Shown here piece by piece: positions 16,459 to 26,148 of a DNA stretch of 64,000 nucleotides. A model generated the notes under the pieces. That model was given only the letters and a program-made list of their open reading frames with translations. It was not told the DNA's origin and did no database searches. Both the position numbers and the translations under genes were made by a program. Numbering within the stretch: the stretch's first letter is position 1; each line of letters begins with the position of its first letter. Origin of the DNA: Berkiella_A sp964633725. GTDB taxonomy: Bacteria; Pseudomonadota; Gammaproteobacteria; Berkiellales; Berkiellaceae. The DNA is taken from the NCBI GenBank assembly GCA_964633725.1, contig CAZWHY010000007.1, forward strand, positions 1 to 64,000, read 5' to 3'.

Positions 16459-17315
16459 AAATCAACCTCAACAAAAGATGGTGGTTTTATAATATCCTCA
16501 ACAAACATCTGCATAACATTACCTTCTAATTTATTTTCTTTTCTTGATTTTATTAACTTTAAGGCAATTTCCCTATAATGTTGCGCTGCTTTTGAACTGG
16601 GATATAATTCCATTAGTGATTTTTGCTGACAAATCGCTTTTTTGACATAGTCATCATTTGGAACCCATCCTAAAAAGTGTAATGCCACATTTAAATATTT
16701 CTCAGCCACATTGGTTAGCTTAGCAAATATTTCCAAGGACTCTGTCAAACTACTAGACATATTAACAATAACTTTCATACGCTTGACTTTATGCTGGTTA
16801 TTCAATATCTTGATCAAGCCATAAGCATCCATTAATGAGGTTGGCTCATTATTAATCACAATAATAATTTCATTCGCAGCCAACGATAAACGTACCACCA
16901 TATCCGAAATGCCCGCTGCCGTATCAATAATAAAACTGTCTACATCTTCACTTAAAGCATTAAAACCATCAATCAAGCCAACATATTCCATAGGCTTTAG
17001 CTGGGCTAATTTTTGAACCCCACAGGCTCCAGGAATAATGTTCACCCCAAATGGGCCTTTCAAAATAATATCTTTTATATCACACTCACCATCGAGCACA
17101 TTGCCCAGGTTTTTTTTTGCTTTTAGATTTAACGCAACATTAATATTAGATAAACCAAAATCTGCATCTAATAAAAAAACCCGCTCCCCAACCATTGCTT
17201 GATTGATCGCAATGTTAATCGCGGTATTGGTTTTGCCAACCCCACCTTTTCCGCCCGTAATAGCAATAACTTGTTTATGCTGATTGCCTTGGTTTTTCTT
17301 CTGATTCAGGCTCAT
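16455..17315 (-). CDS. flhG: Flagellar number regulator FlhG (FleN), MinD-like ATPase
   Basis: A 286-aa P-loop ATPase with the deviant Walker A GGKGGVGKTN (21-30) and DTAAG switch (FIIDTAAGISD). FlhG limits polar flagella number and restrains FlrA/FleQ. The start at ATG 17315 has GGAG eight bases upstream, although it lies 41 bases inside flhF. The N-terminal DQAxxLR motif that activates FlhF in some bacteria is absent; Pseudomonas FleN also lacks it. Confidence 0.95.
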   Translation of the reverse strand: MSLNQKKNQGNQHKQVIAITGGKGGVGKTNTAINIAINQAMVGERVFLLDADFGLSNINVALNLKAKKNLGNVLDGECDIKDIILKGPFGVNIIPGACGVQKLAQLKPMEYVGLIDGFNALSEDVDSFIIDTAAGISDMVVRLSLAANEIIIVINNEPTSLMDAYGLIKILNNQHKVKRMKVIVNMSSSLTESLEIFAKLTNVAEKYLNVALHFLGWVPNDDYVKKAICQQKSLMELYPSSKAAQHYREIALKLIKSRKENKLEGNVMQMFVEDIIKPPSFVEVDL

Positions 17316-18609
17316 TGGTTGATTTCTCCATTAAATAATTAGCCATTTTTTCGTCAATAGCACTTTGATTTAAATTTTGTTTATTTAAAAATACTAATAT
17401 ATCTCTCATAATGTTCGCACATTGCGCATGAATAAGAGGTTCTGTTAACGCTGGATTGATATTTAAATATGCAACAGGAATATCTCGTTCAACAGCATAG
17501 TTAATGACAGATGCATAGTTTTCACATTCATCTATTTTCGTGATCGAAACAGCACTCACCGTCACGTCAGAAATACACGCATCCAGGTTTTTCAAATAAT
17601 CCCCATCCGTATTAGAAGGCAACACCAAGAAAAGTGCTGAGTCCTCTAAATGTTTTCGCACGAATTCCAAGTAAAAATTATGTTCTAGATTAATCAAATC
17701 AACCGCAGGCAAATCAATAAATATTTTTTTCTTATCATCGCAAAAAGCATATGCTTTATCTAACTCTTCTAACGATTCAACATAGTAGCAAGACACATTG
17801 AAAATATTCTGGAATGTTTGCGCCTCATGAACGGTTGTGAGCTTGTTTTGATTAACAAATATAATCGCATATTGATGTGCATTGTCTTCTGTTATATGCT
17901 GCATCAAATGTTTTGCTAATAAGGTTGTCTTACCAGAGCCCGATGGTCCCATGGTTAAATTAATACGCCGTGATATTCTGTTATTTTCATACAAACTAAT
18001 TTTTTGCACCAATGCATTTAAAGCCATCACCCATGCATCATCAAAGTTGGATTCAGACGAAATTTCGCTAATTAAATCACCCACGATATTAGCCTCAAAA
18101 CCAATAGACAATAGCTTTTTATAGATAATAGATTGGTTGATATTTTCTTGTTGATAGTGATCCCAGCACTGTGCTGCAAAGTTGGCTGACATCATCTTTC
18201 GGATAGATGTCATCTCTGCTTTTAAATCATGTACTGTATCCTGTTGCAAATCAGGTGATTCCATCGAAGGGGATAAGGGCGAAGACATCACGGTCTCTGA
18301 AAATCTTTTCTGGCTGTTTCTATGCGACATACTAGGATAATGATAAGGGCTGACTTCAGGGATCTGCTTAGATTTTTCTCGTTTGAGCTGCAATAAAGCA
18401 GTTGCCGTTTGATTGGCATGTTCTTGATATGGTTTGTTATCTTGTTTCACAGCTCGTTCTTGAGGCGCCGCTAGAATATGCACCTGCCCATCGATGGTTT
18501 CATTAGATAATATGACCGCCTCTTGTCCAAACTCGTTTTTGACCATTTGGAAAGCCTTCGTGATATCCTCTGCAATAAATTTTTTGACTTGAAACGAAGT
18601 GTTTGTCAT
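17275..18609 (-). CDS. flhF: Polar flagellar placement SRP-type GTPase FlhF
   Basis: A 444-aa SRP-family GTPase that marks the pole for flagellum assembly. The basic B domain (1-125, KKFIAEDITKAFQMVKNEFG start) precedes the NG domain, with P-loop GPSGSGKTT (221-229) and guanine-specificity TKIDE (357-361). The usual G3 motif DTAG reads DLPA (299-302), a notable loss that may weaken GTP hydrolysis. It overlaps flhA by four bases and flhG by 41. Confidence 0.93.
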   Translation of the reverse strand: MTNTSFQVKKFIAEDITKAFQMVKNEFGQEAVILSNETIDGQVHILAAPQERAVKQDNKPYQEHANQTATALLQLKREKSKQIPEVSPYHYPSMSHRNSQKRFSETVMSSPLSPSMESPDLQQDTVHDLKAEMTSIRKMMSANFAAQCWDHYQQENINQSIIYKKLLSIGFEANIVGDLISEISSESNFDDAWVMALNALVQKISLYENNRISRRINLTMGPSGSGKTTLLAKHLMQHITEDNAHQYAIIFVNQNKLTTVHEAQTFQNIFNVSCYYVESLEELDKAYAFCDDKKKIFIDLPAVDLINLEHNFYLEFVRKHLEDSALFLVLPSNTDGDYLKNLDACISDVTVSAVSITKIDECENYASVINYAVERDIPVAYLNINPALTEPLIHAQCANIMRDILVFLNKQNLNQSAIDEKMANYLMEKSTNEPESEEKPRQSA

Positions 18610-20705
18610 GCTGAGTTTCCTAATGTTGAAACAACTGTAATTTTCTTATCATCTGGTATTTCATTAAACGCCAATACTGAAAGCTCTTGTACACCCGGTC
18701 TAAGTAAGCGGCTCAAAAATGGTCGGATTGCATTATTCACTAATAAAATAATAGGGTTCCCTAAGGCGATTTGATCTTGAGCATAATTCACAATGGATGT
18801 TTGAATTTGTTTCAGTAGCATAGGCTCAATCACTTGTTCATTCGTTCCGGTTTGTAAACCTTTTTGCAATATCTGTTCCAAGTTTGGATCCAGCGTAATA
18901 ACAGGCAGCTCATTCGAGGAACCTACCAGCTGCTGTACAATCAAGCGACCCAACTTAGTTCTGACCGCTTCTGTCAGAATGGCAGGATCTTGACTATGAC
19001 TAGATTGAGATGACAATGTTTCGACAATAGAGCGTGCGTCTCGCAATGGTATATGCTCTTTTAGCAGATTTTGGAATACTTTGACTAAAATAGATAATTG
19101 TAATTTTTCTGGTAATAAATCTTCTATCAATTTAGGATAAGATTCACCCAAGCGCTCCAGAATTTTCTGTGCCTCATCATAACCTAAAATTTCATGAGCA
19201 TGGTCTTGTATGATTTGTGATAGATGTGTTGCAATAACGGTAGAAGGATCGACAACAGTATAACCTTTCGTTTGTGCTTGCTCTTTTTGACTGGCGTCAA
19301 TCCAAATAGCCTCTAAGCCAAATGCAGGATCTTTGGTCTCTATACCATCAATTTTACTAAATATTTTACCTGAAGATATCGCAAGCTCTTTATCAAGATG
19401 AATATTAAACTCTCCCATCACAACCCCCATCATTGAAATACGATACTGTGATGGCTGTAAATTTAAATCATCTCGTATATGTACCGATGGAATTAAAAAA
19501 CCCAACTCTTGAGAGAGCTTTCGTCTCACGCCTTTAATGCGTCCCATTAATTCAGCCCCGGAAGATTCTTCCACCAATGGAATTATCTTATACCCCACTT
19601 CCAAACTAATGGGATCCTCATTGGAGACATCATCCCAGCTCACTTCTTTTTCTTCTATTGCTTTTGGTTTTTCTGTTTTTTCTTTTACTTTTTCAGAACC
19701 ATCCTCTTGTTGCCCCGCTATATTATCTCTTTGATGAAAATAATAAGCAGCAGCACACAAGCCCCCCCCAATGGTTAAGAAAATAAAATGTGGCATACCA
19801 GGTATAATACCCAGTATAATTAACACTGAACCTGATATGAGCAAAACTTTCTTATGCTTAAACACTTGGTCTATAACCATAGCACCAATATCATGACTGG
19901 CGGATACTCTGGTGACCATTATCGCCGCAGCCGTTGACAGCAAGATAGAGGGGATCTGAGCCACTAACCCATCACCAATAGATAACAACAAGTAAACTCT
20001 TGCCGCCTCTCCAGCTGTTAAATCATGCTGAAATATCCCTATGGCAAAACCACCAATAACATTGATGACTAAAATTAAGATACCCGCAATAGCATCCCCT
20101 CGAACAAATTTGCTTGCGCCATCCATAGAACCATAAAAATCCGCTTCTTGTGCGACCTCTTCACGCCGTTCTTTTGCTTCTTCTTGCGTAATAACGCCAG
20201 CATTGAGATCCGCATCAATTGCCATTTGTTTACCGGGCATTGAATCCAACGTAAACCTTGCACTGACTTCTGAGATTCTGCCTCCCCCTTTGGTCACCAC
20301 AACAAAATTAATAATCACCACAATTAAAAATACGACCATTCCGACAGCATAATTACCACCAATGACAACCTCACCAAATGATTTTATCACCTGCCCCACC
20401 GCATCTGTTCCTGTATGTCCCTCTAATAAAACAATACGAGTGGAAGCAATATTCAACGCCAACCGCATTAAAGTCGTTACTAGTAAAATAGTCGGAAACA
20501 CACTAAAATCTAGCGGCCTAGCAGAGTATGTACCCGCTAATAATACGATAAGCGACAAGGTTATATTAAATGTAAATAATATGTCTAATAGAAAAGGTGG
20601 CAGTGGCAATATCATCATACCTAATAACATGATGATAAATAATGGTATGCCCAAACCAATTTGACTAAGATTTTTAAACCCAGTTCCGGGCATTATGTTA
20701 TCCAT
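18606..20705 (-). CDS. flhA: Flagellar type III export gate protein FlhA
   Basis: A 699-aa export gate component with eight membrane helices in the first ~320 residues, containing the FHIPEP-type loop (FTLDSMPGKQMAIDADLNAG region), and a large cytoplasmic domain that docks chaperone-substrate complexes and forms the nonameric ring. The length is typical. It follows flhB with a one-base gap and overlaps flhF by ATGA. Confidence 0.98.
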   Translation of the reverse strand: MDNIMPGTGFKNLSQIGLGIPLFIIMLLGMMILPLPPFLLDILFTFNITLSLIVLLAGTYSARPLDFSVFPTILLVTTLMRLALNIASTRIVLLEGHTGTDAVGQVIKSFGEVVIGGNYAVGMVVFLIVVIINFVVVTKGGGRISEVSARFTLDSMPGKQMAIDADLNAGVITQEEAKERREEVAQEADFYGSMDGASKFVRGDAIAGILILVINVIGGFAIGIFQHDLTAGEAARVYLLLSIGDGLVAQIPSILLSTAAAIMVTRVSASHDIGAMVIDQVFKHKKVLLISGSVLIILGIIPGMPHFIFLTIGGGLCAAAYYFHQRDNIAGQQEDGSEKVKEKTEKPKAIEEKEVSWDDVSNEDPISLEVGYKIIPLVEESSGAELMGRIKGVRRKLSQELGFLIPSVHIRDDLNLQPSQYRISMMGVVMGEFNIHLDKELAISSGKIFSKIDGIETKDPAFGLEAIWIDASQKEQAQTKGYTVVDPSTVIATHLSQIIQDHAHEILGYDEAQKILERLGESYPKLIEDLLPEKLQLSILVKVFQNLLKEHIPLRDARSIVETLSSQSSHSQDPAILTEAVRTKLGRLIVQQLVGSSNELPVITLDPNLEQILQKGLQTGTNEQVIEPMLLKQIQTSIVNYAQDQIALGNPIILLVNNAIRPFLSRLLRPGVQELSVLAFNEIPDDKKITVVSTLGNSA

Positions 20706-20706
20706 A

Positions 20707-21831
20707 TTATCTCACCATATCATTGGGAATATTTATATTCTTTGGCATTTTCGGCTTAGACTCTTTACCTTTCTTGTATCTTTTAAGTTTATATACATAA
20801 GCCAGTACTTGTGCACAAGCAATATATAGTTGACTAGGCACTTCGTCATTGATTTCTGTATTATAAAAAATAGCACGTGCTAATAAAGGCATTTGCACAA
20901 TAGGTACTTGATGATGCTCCGCCACCTGTCTAATTTTAGCCGCAATATTATCTGCCCCTTTGGCCACTAGCTTAGGGGCGCCCATTGTTTTGCCGTCATA
21001 TTTAATAGCGACTGCAAAGTGTGTTGGGTTAGTTATAATGACATCAGCCTCTGGCACATCATTCATCATACGACGCTTGGACATTTCTCTTTGTAATCTT
21101 GAAATTTGTGCTTTAACCTCTGGTTTACCTTCTGTTTCTTTGTGTTCATCTTTTACTTCTTGCTTGGTCATTTTAACTTGTTTCAAATGTTGAGAAATTT
21201 GAAATGGCACATCAATGAAAGCAATCAGCATCAATGATGAGGTCAATATAAAAAAACAAAATAGCATCGTATCAGAGAATTCTACGATAGCCTCTTGAAC
21301 TGTGTAAAAAGACAACCCAATAATAGATGAAAACAGCAGGTTAAATAAACCCAAAGCCACAGATAAAATTAAAACAAACTTCAAGAAAGACTTGACAACT
21401 TCCATTAGGCTCTTAACAGAGAATATTTTTTTAATCCCTTTGATAGGGTCTAATCTTTCCAGCTTGAAATTAAAATTATCAACCGCAAACAACCAACCCC
21501 CAACCAATATAGGCCCAATAAAACTTGCGATAATATTGACTATAAAAATAGGAATAAGTAAATACAATCCCAAATAAGCTGATTCTGTTAAAATAGAAAA
21601 CAGTGTATGAATGTCTGCAATATTTTTGGTTTTGGGTGCAAAAGAATTTTTAAAGATCTCCATGCAATTTTCAATCACACCGGAGCCAAACATCACAAAA
21701 GATGCGCCAGATAAAATAAGTAATATCGCGGTATTAAAATCTTTAGAGCGGGCAACCTGACCTTTTTCCTTGGTCTCTTTCTCACGCTTGGGCGTCGCCT
21801 CTTCGGTCCGTTCCTGGGAATCATCAGACAT
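20707..21831 (-). CDS. flhB: Flagellar export switch protein FlhB
   Basis: A 374-aa protein with four membrane helices and a cytoplasmic domain carrying the self-cleavage motif NPTH (268-271). Cleavage there switches export from rod/hook to filament substrates, together with FliK. The charged N-terminus (SQERTEEATPKREKETKEKG) is classic. It overlaps fliR by eight bases. Confidence 0.98.
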   Translation of the reverse strand: MSDDSQERTEEATPKREKETKEKGQVARSKDFNTAILLILSGASFVMFGSGVIENCMEIFKNSFAPKTKNIADIHTLFSILTESAYLGLYLLIPIFIVNIIASFIGPILVGGWLFAVDNFNFKLERLDPIKGIKKIFSVKSLMEVVKSFLKFVLILSVALGLFNLLFSSIIGLSFYTVQEAIVEFSDTMLFCFFILTSSLMLIAFIDVPFQISQHLKQVKMTKQEVKDEHKETEGKPEVKAQISRLQREMSKRRMMNDVPEADVIITNPTHFAVAIKYDGKTMGAPKLVAKGADNIAAKIRQVAEHHQVPIVQMPLLARAIFYNTEINDEVPSQLYIACAQVLAYVYKLKRYKKGKESKPKMPKNINIPNDMVR

Positions 21832-22609
21832 GTTGACCCTCCCAGTTGGTGAGTTCGCTATGAACCACTTCTATTAAACGGTTGAACTCAGGTACAATCG
21901 AGATCGTTGAAAACCATAAAATCATGAGCCCCAATATCATCGTCACCGGAAAACCAATTGAAAAAATATTAAGTTGAGGCGCGGCTTTGGTCATAATACC
22001 AATCGACAAATTGACTATCAGTAATGCAGCAATTGCAGGCAATGAAATTTTCATAGCGCCTAAAAATAACCACCCACTTAACTTGACTAATTTGTCTATC
22101 GGCAAAGTAGATAAATTAAAATCATATAATGGCAGCACTTCAAAACTTTCCATGACAATTTGTATCGCATATAAATGTCCATTCATTGACAAATATAATA
22201 ATGTCACGATCATTAAATATAACTGCCCAACGGCTGGCACAGAAACACCATTTTGTGGATCCATCATGGATGCAAAACCTAAACCCATTTGCATTGCACT
22301 AATTTGACCCGCAATCACAAATGCCTGAAAAACGATATGTATGGTTAATCCAATAGCGACACCAATAATAATTTGTTGTGTAATGAGCAAAACAAGCTCA
22401 AGCATTGACCATAATGGTGTTATCATCGGTGCAGAACCAGATAACGAGGTAAATGCAATCAAACTTACCCCTAAACTGAGTAAAATTCTGATCCGCTTGG
22501 GTACCAACTCAGTACCAAATATAGGCATCACCATAAAAAGCGCAGCAATTCTGATGAATGGCAGCAGAAAATGCATAATCAGGTCACTGAGTTCAAATGG
22601 CGCATCCAT
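21824..22609 (-). CDS. fliR: Flagellar export apparatus protein FliR
   Basis: A 261-aa inner-membrane protein of the FliPQR export channel, with about six hydrophobic segments and the family pattern FIRIAALFMVMPIFG near the start and QAFVIAGQISAMQMGLGFA (quoted in part) in the middle. It starts four bases after the fliQ stop. Confidence 0.97.
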   Translation of the reverse strand: MDAPFELSDLIMHFLLPFIRIAALFMVMPIFGTELVPKRIRILLSLGVSLIAFTSLSGSAPMITPLWSMLELVLLITQQIIIGVAIGLTIHIVFQAFVIAGQISAMQMGLGFASMMDPQNGVSVPAVGQLYLMIVTLLYLSMNGHLYAIQIVMESFEVLPLYDFNLSTLPIDKLVKLSGWLFLGAMKISLPAIAALLIVNLSIGIMTKAAPQLNIFSIGFPVTMILGLMILWFSTISIVPEFNRLIEVVHSELTNWEGQHV

Positions 22610-22613
22610 AAAT

Positions 22614-22883
22614 TTAGGTTAGAACCGAAGGAATAGTTTCAAAAACAGTAATCGTAAAATCATGAATATAGCTCCCCAACCATGAGCCCATAAACATCAA
22701 TGTCATAAATGTTAAAATCAATCTAGGAATAAAGCTCAAAGACTGTTCATTAATTTGTGTGGCGGCTTGTAAAATACTAATGACTAAACCCGTAATCAAG
22801 CTTGGCACAACAATAATTGTCACCATGGTAATCAAAACTATCAAAGCTTGCCGAAACAAATCCATTATGGCATCAGGGCCCAT
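22614..22883 (-). CDS. fliQ: Flagellar export apparatus protein FliQ
   Basis: An 89-aa two-helix protein of the FliPQR channel. I start it at ATG 22883 (MGPDAIMDLFRQAL), which gives the normal family length and overlaps the fliP stop as TAATG. A longer frame upstream would add 18 unrelated residues inside fliP. ISILQAATQINEQ and SFIPRL are the conserved loop residues. Confidence 0.95.
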   Translation of the reverse strand: MGPDAIMDLFRQALIVLITMVTIIVVPSLITGLVISILQAATQINEQSLSFIPRLILTFMTLMFMGSWLGSYIHDFTITVFETIPSVLT

Positions 22884-23656
22884 TACAAAGCTCCTACTGC
22901 AAAACTGGTTGCTAAAGTGCCCATTAATAAATTCCAACCATCCACCAATACAAATAACATTAATTTAAAAGGCAAAGAGATAATCAATGGTGACATCATC
23001 ATCATACCCATAGACATGAGGACACTGGCAACCACCAAGTCGATAATCAAAAACGGAATAAATATTAAAAACCCAATCTGAAACGCTGTTTTTAACTCAG
23101 AAGTGATAAATGCGGGAATCAGAATAGGCAATGGTACCGTCGTAACATCATCTATCCCTGCTGTACTTTTAGATAAACTACTAAAGAGCATCAGATCTGC
23201 TTCTCTGGTTTGCTGATACATGAATTTTTTCACAGGTTGAATGGCCTTAGTCAAAGCCTCTGATTGTGATATCGAGTTGGATAAATAAGGCTGAAGTGAC
23301 TTTTCATTAACTTCTGAAATAATCGGTGCCATAATAAACAATGATAAAAACAAAGCCAAGCCTATCATTATCTGATTACTAGGTGTTTGTGGCATACCCA
23401 AGGCTTGACGCAATATCGCTAATACAATAATAATTCGGGTAAAAGATGTCATCATCAGTATGACCGCTGGCAACATAGACAACATGGTCATAATGGCTAG
23501 TATTTGTATACTAACCGAATAGGTCTGCTCTCCAGAAGCGCCCTCTGTCACTTTAAGCAAATCAAAACTCAAGTCATTTGAAAAACCCACAGACGGCATC
23601 AAGAAAAATAGAAAAAACCCTATCACAGACAAGCTTAATTTATAATTTTTACGCAT
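22883..23656 (-). CDS. fliP: Flagellar export apparatus protein FliP
   Basis: A 257-aa protein with a cleavable signal sequence (first ~25 residues) and four membrane helices. The conserved FTRIIIVLAILRQALG and family Pro/Gly turns (LGMPQTPSNQIMIGLALFLS, quoted in part) are present. Five copies form the channel base with FliQ and FliR. It overlaps fliO by eight bases. Confidence 0.97.
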   Translation of the reverse strand: MRKNYKLSLSVIGFFLFFLMPSVGFSNDLSFDLLKVTEGASGEQTYSVSIQILAIMTMLSMLPAVILMMTSFTRIIIVLAILRQALGMPQTPSNQIMIGLALFLSLFIMAPIISEVNEKSLQPYLSNSISQSEALTKAIQPVKKFMYQQTREADLMLFSSLSKSTAGIDDVTTVPLPILIPAFITSELKTAFQIGFLIFIPFLIIDLVVASVLMSMGMMMMSPLIISLPFKLMLFVLVDGWNLLMGTLATSFAVGAL

Positions 23657-23954
23657 TGATGCTAACCTTTAAATCCTGTAAGTCTGTTACATTCATTTCT
23701 GTCTTTTGATCAAAAACACAAAGTGTATTGATTTGCTGATCAGAAACCCCTAATAGAATTTTTTTATCCAACACCTTAATTAACACCAGCTTATTTTTTT
23801 TCCCCAAACTCGTCCCACCAATTAGCTCCACGCCTTGACCTGAATTGGGCACCAGTATTTTAAATTTTTTACTAAAAAACCCCAGCAAGACAATCGCAGC
23901 TATCGTGATAAGTAGCATGACACCCATATTCACTACTGTTCCTAGCTCAAACAT
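23649..23954 (-). CDS. fliO: Flagellar export assembly protein FliO
   Basis: A 101-aa protein with one N-terminal membrane helix (about residues 7-27) and a small cytoplasmic domain containing the FliO-type ELIGGTSLGKKNKLVLIKV block. FliO helps FliP assemble. Identification rests on this pattern and on its place between fliN and fliP. Confidence 0.9.
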   Translation of the reverse strand: MFELGTVVNMGVMLLITIAAIVLLGFFSKKFKILVPNSGQGVELIGGTSLGKKNKLVLIKVLDKKILLGVSDQQINTLCVFDQKTEMNVTDLQDLKVSINA

Positions 23955-23974
23955 TATTCTGCCCCTCAGACAAT

Positions 23975-24340
23975 TTAACTTACTTTACTTAATCTCTCGT
24001 CTGTATTAATCACATCTGTTAGACGCAATCCAAACTTGTCATTCACAACAACGACTTCAGCATGCGCAATCAAAGTGCCATTGACTAGAACATCTAATGG
24101 CTCCCCCGCCAAACGATCTAGCTCAATAACCGAGCCTTGATTCAGGCTTAATAAATTTCGAATGCTAATCTGAGTTTGCCCGACTTCAAGAGACAGTACG
24201 ACAGGAATATCCATAATGACATCTAAATCAGGATTTTCTAATGTTCCGCCACTTGACTCATTCTCTAGATTTTCAAATTTAGCCTCTTGTGGTGTATCCG
24301 TGCTTTGATCGGCTGATGCGGATTGTGTATCATCGCTCAT
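23975..24340 (-). CDS. fliN: Flagellar C-ring switch protein FliN
   Basis: A 121-aa protein. The first ~45 residues are acidic and disordered, followed by the SpoA/FliN domain (VVLSLEVGQTQISI, GSVIELDRLAGEPLDVLVNG, VVNDKFGLRL). It forms the bottom of the C-ring with FliM and FliG and receives CheY-P-dependent conformational change. Start 29 bp after fliM. Confidence 0.97.
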   Translation of the reverse strand: MSDDTQSASADQSTDTPQEAKFENLENESSGGTLENPDLDVIMDIPVVLSLEVGQTQISIRNLLSLNQGSVIELDRLAGEPLDVLVNGTLIAHAEVVVVNDKFGLRLTDVINTDERLSKVS

Positions 24341-24369
24341 AATATTCTCTTATACCTTTCTTTAGGTTC

Positions 24370-25341
24370 TCAATTGATTTTTGACTGAATTTTCACGGCA
24401 TAATGTCCTTCATGCGTTCCAAACTTTGTAACATAAACAGGTATGTTACCAATTTTAATATTTGATAGTTCTGGAATATCTATTGTTATAATATCGCCCT
24501 TTTTTAAATTTTTCACATCGCCTAGTTTGATTTTTTTCGTGGCCAAAATACAATTGACATCAACGGATGCTTCTAGTATCTCTTTTTGTAATGAGTCGAC
24601 CCATTCTTTGTTTTCTGCCCCATTGACTTTTTTGGGATTAAATTCAAGTTTTTCCATAACGGGATCCAGTAAAGATAATGGCATCGCGAATTGTATTTCT
24701 CCACCACCACCATCCAACCCAATCCGTATTTTTTTCACGACCAAATACTCGAAAGGAAATAATTTTGTTAGCATCGCGGGATCGATTTCTTGAGAAACAA
24801 GCTCAAAGTCTACCGGATAACTGTCTTCCCATGCGTTTTTTGAATCAGAAAATATCATTGATAATATGTTGTTTATAATTCTATATTCTGTGGGCGTAAA
24901 ATCCTTCTCTTCTATATTCGTATTAATTTTACCTTCGCCACCAAAAAATTTATCCACTAAAGCATAAATCAACTGTGGATCAAGACAAATATAAGCATAG
25001 CCCTTTAACGGATTCATACTGATGACATTAATATTTGTAGAGACTCGAATACTAGATTGAAAATCTCTAGCTTTTATAACCTCAACGGTGGTGGTTTCTA
25101 TTTCAACATTTTTTTTGAAATATGAATATAAACTAATTTTGAAGGTTCTTATAAATTTATCATAAATCACTTCCAGCTTATTAAATTTATTCTTAACAAC
25201 CCCAGAATTTTCCGTAAAATCGTAGTGCCCCGACACACCGGTACCGTTGCGCTCCCGCTCATCCGTAGATTGAGAAGAAGCATCGTCTGCGTTATTCCCT
25301 AGTAAATCTTCTATTTCATTTTGATTTAAAACATCATTCAT
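24370..25341 (-). CDS. fliM: Flagellar C-ring switch protein FliM
   Basis: A 323-aa switch protein with an N-terminal CheY-binding segment (NDVLNQNEIEDLLG), a CheC-like middle domain that contacts FliG, and a C-terminal SpoA domain that pairs with FliN. The presence of the CheY-binding peptide shows the motor is built to switch, although no che gene is in the window. Confidence 0.97.
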   Translation of the reverse strand: MNDVLNQNEIEDLLGNNADDASSQSTDERERNGTGVSGHYDFTENSGVVKNKFNKLEVIYDKFIRTFKISLYSYFKKNVEIETTTVEVIKARDFQSSIRVSTNINVISMNPLKGYAYICLDPQLIYALVDKFFGGEGKINTNIEEKDFTPTEYRIINNILSMIFSDSKNAWEDSYPVDFELVSQEIDPAMLTKLFPFEYLVVKKIRIGLDGGGGEIQFAMPLSLLDPVMEKLEFNPKKVNGAENKEWVDSLQKEILEASVDVNCILATKKIKLGDVKNLKKGDIITIDIPELSNIKIGNIPVYVTKFGTHEGHYAVKIQSKIN

Positions 25342-25347
25342 AGTGAT

Positions 25348-25977
25348 TTATTGTGTGATAAAACTTGTAAATAAAACTTGTTCTACCCCATCCTCTCCGG
25401 TATGTTTTGTTAAAAGTGTTTTTATTAATTTTAGTGATTTCATACGTAGGTTTTCTTTGCTATCGGGCTTGAGCAAATCATTATATTCTTGCTGACTAAA
25501 TAACTGAACCAGATCATTTTTAATCAAAGGGGCATACTGTTCAACACTCTCAATGACTTTTGAATCATAAGACATCACTTGAACTTGCACCTGTAGAAAT
25601 TTTGTTCGACCTTTTGCCGGAATATTGACAATAAATGTTGGATTAAATTGATAAAATAAAGGTGGTCCATTATCAACTTGCTCAGAAGCCTCGTCTTCCT
25701 CCTCTTCCGCCTCTTCCGATGTGTCTTTCTCTTCTGACTCAAAATTCTCACTGGATTTAGTCTTATTATCTACAGCAGCCACTTGTGTTGTATCTCTATT
25801 TATCGTTAAGAAAATCGTAGAAACCATAGCCGTCACAGATAATAAAACCAGGCATAATGCCATAATAACGATTAACTTCATCTTTGAGTTATTGTTTGCT
25901 GAGGGGGAGGTTTGATCGGTCTCTTCAGCAGATTTATTTTTATCTTTATCTGCTTTGTCTTTTTTATCATCAGCCAT
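25348..25977 (-). CDS. fliL: Flagellar basal body protein FliL
   Basis: A 209-aa protein: Lys/Asp-rich cytoplasmic start, one membrane helix (about 33-55), a long Glu-rich periplasmic linker (residues ~72-98) and a stomatin-like FliL domain (PTFIVNIPAKGRTKFLQVQV). It forms rings around stators. First gene of the long fliL-to-DUF2802 transcript; a sigma-54 promoter lies 34 bp upstream. Confidence 0.95.
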   Translation of the reverse strand: MADDKKDKADKDKNKSAEETDQTSPSANNNSKMKLIVIMALCLVLLSVTAMVSTIFLTINRDTTQVAAVDNKTKSSENFESEEKDTSEEAEEEEDEASEQVDNGPPLFYQFNPTFIVNIPAKGRTKFLQVQVQVMSYDSKVIESVEQYAPLIKNDLVQLFSQQEYNDLLKPDSKENLRMKSLKLIKTLLTKHTGEDGVEQVLFTSFITQ

Positions 25978-26010
25978 TGAGGATGCTCCTTGCGTTGTTA
26001 CAAGGATAAA

Positions 26011-26026
26011 TGCAAGGAACGTACCA
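26011..26026 (-). promoter_or_regulatory. Sigma-54 promoter upstream of fliL
   Basis: On the minus strand the sequence reads TGGTACGTTCCTTGCA, matching TGGCAC-N5-TTGCA with GG and GC exactly ten bases apart. It lies 34 bp before the fliL ATG and would drive fliLMNOPQR-flhBAFG-fliA-motCD. Confidence 0.85.
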
Positions 26027-26148
26027 AATTAATTTTTATAATTTTCAACATGTTGGAAAATCGCCGTCAATATTTTGACTGCCAGTTTTCAAAAATCAGC
26101 ACATGGCAACTACTTTATCGCTGCCATGATGGATAAAGCCCATTTGTA

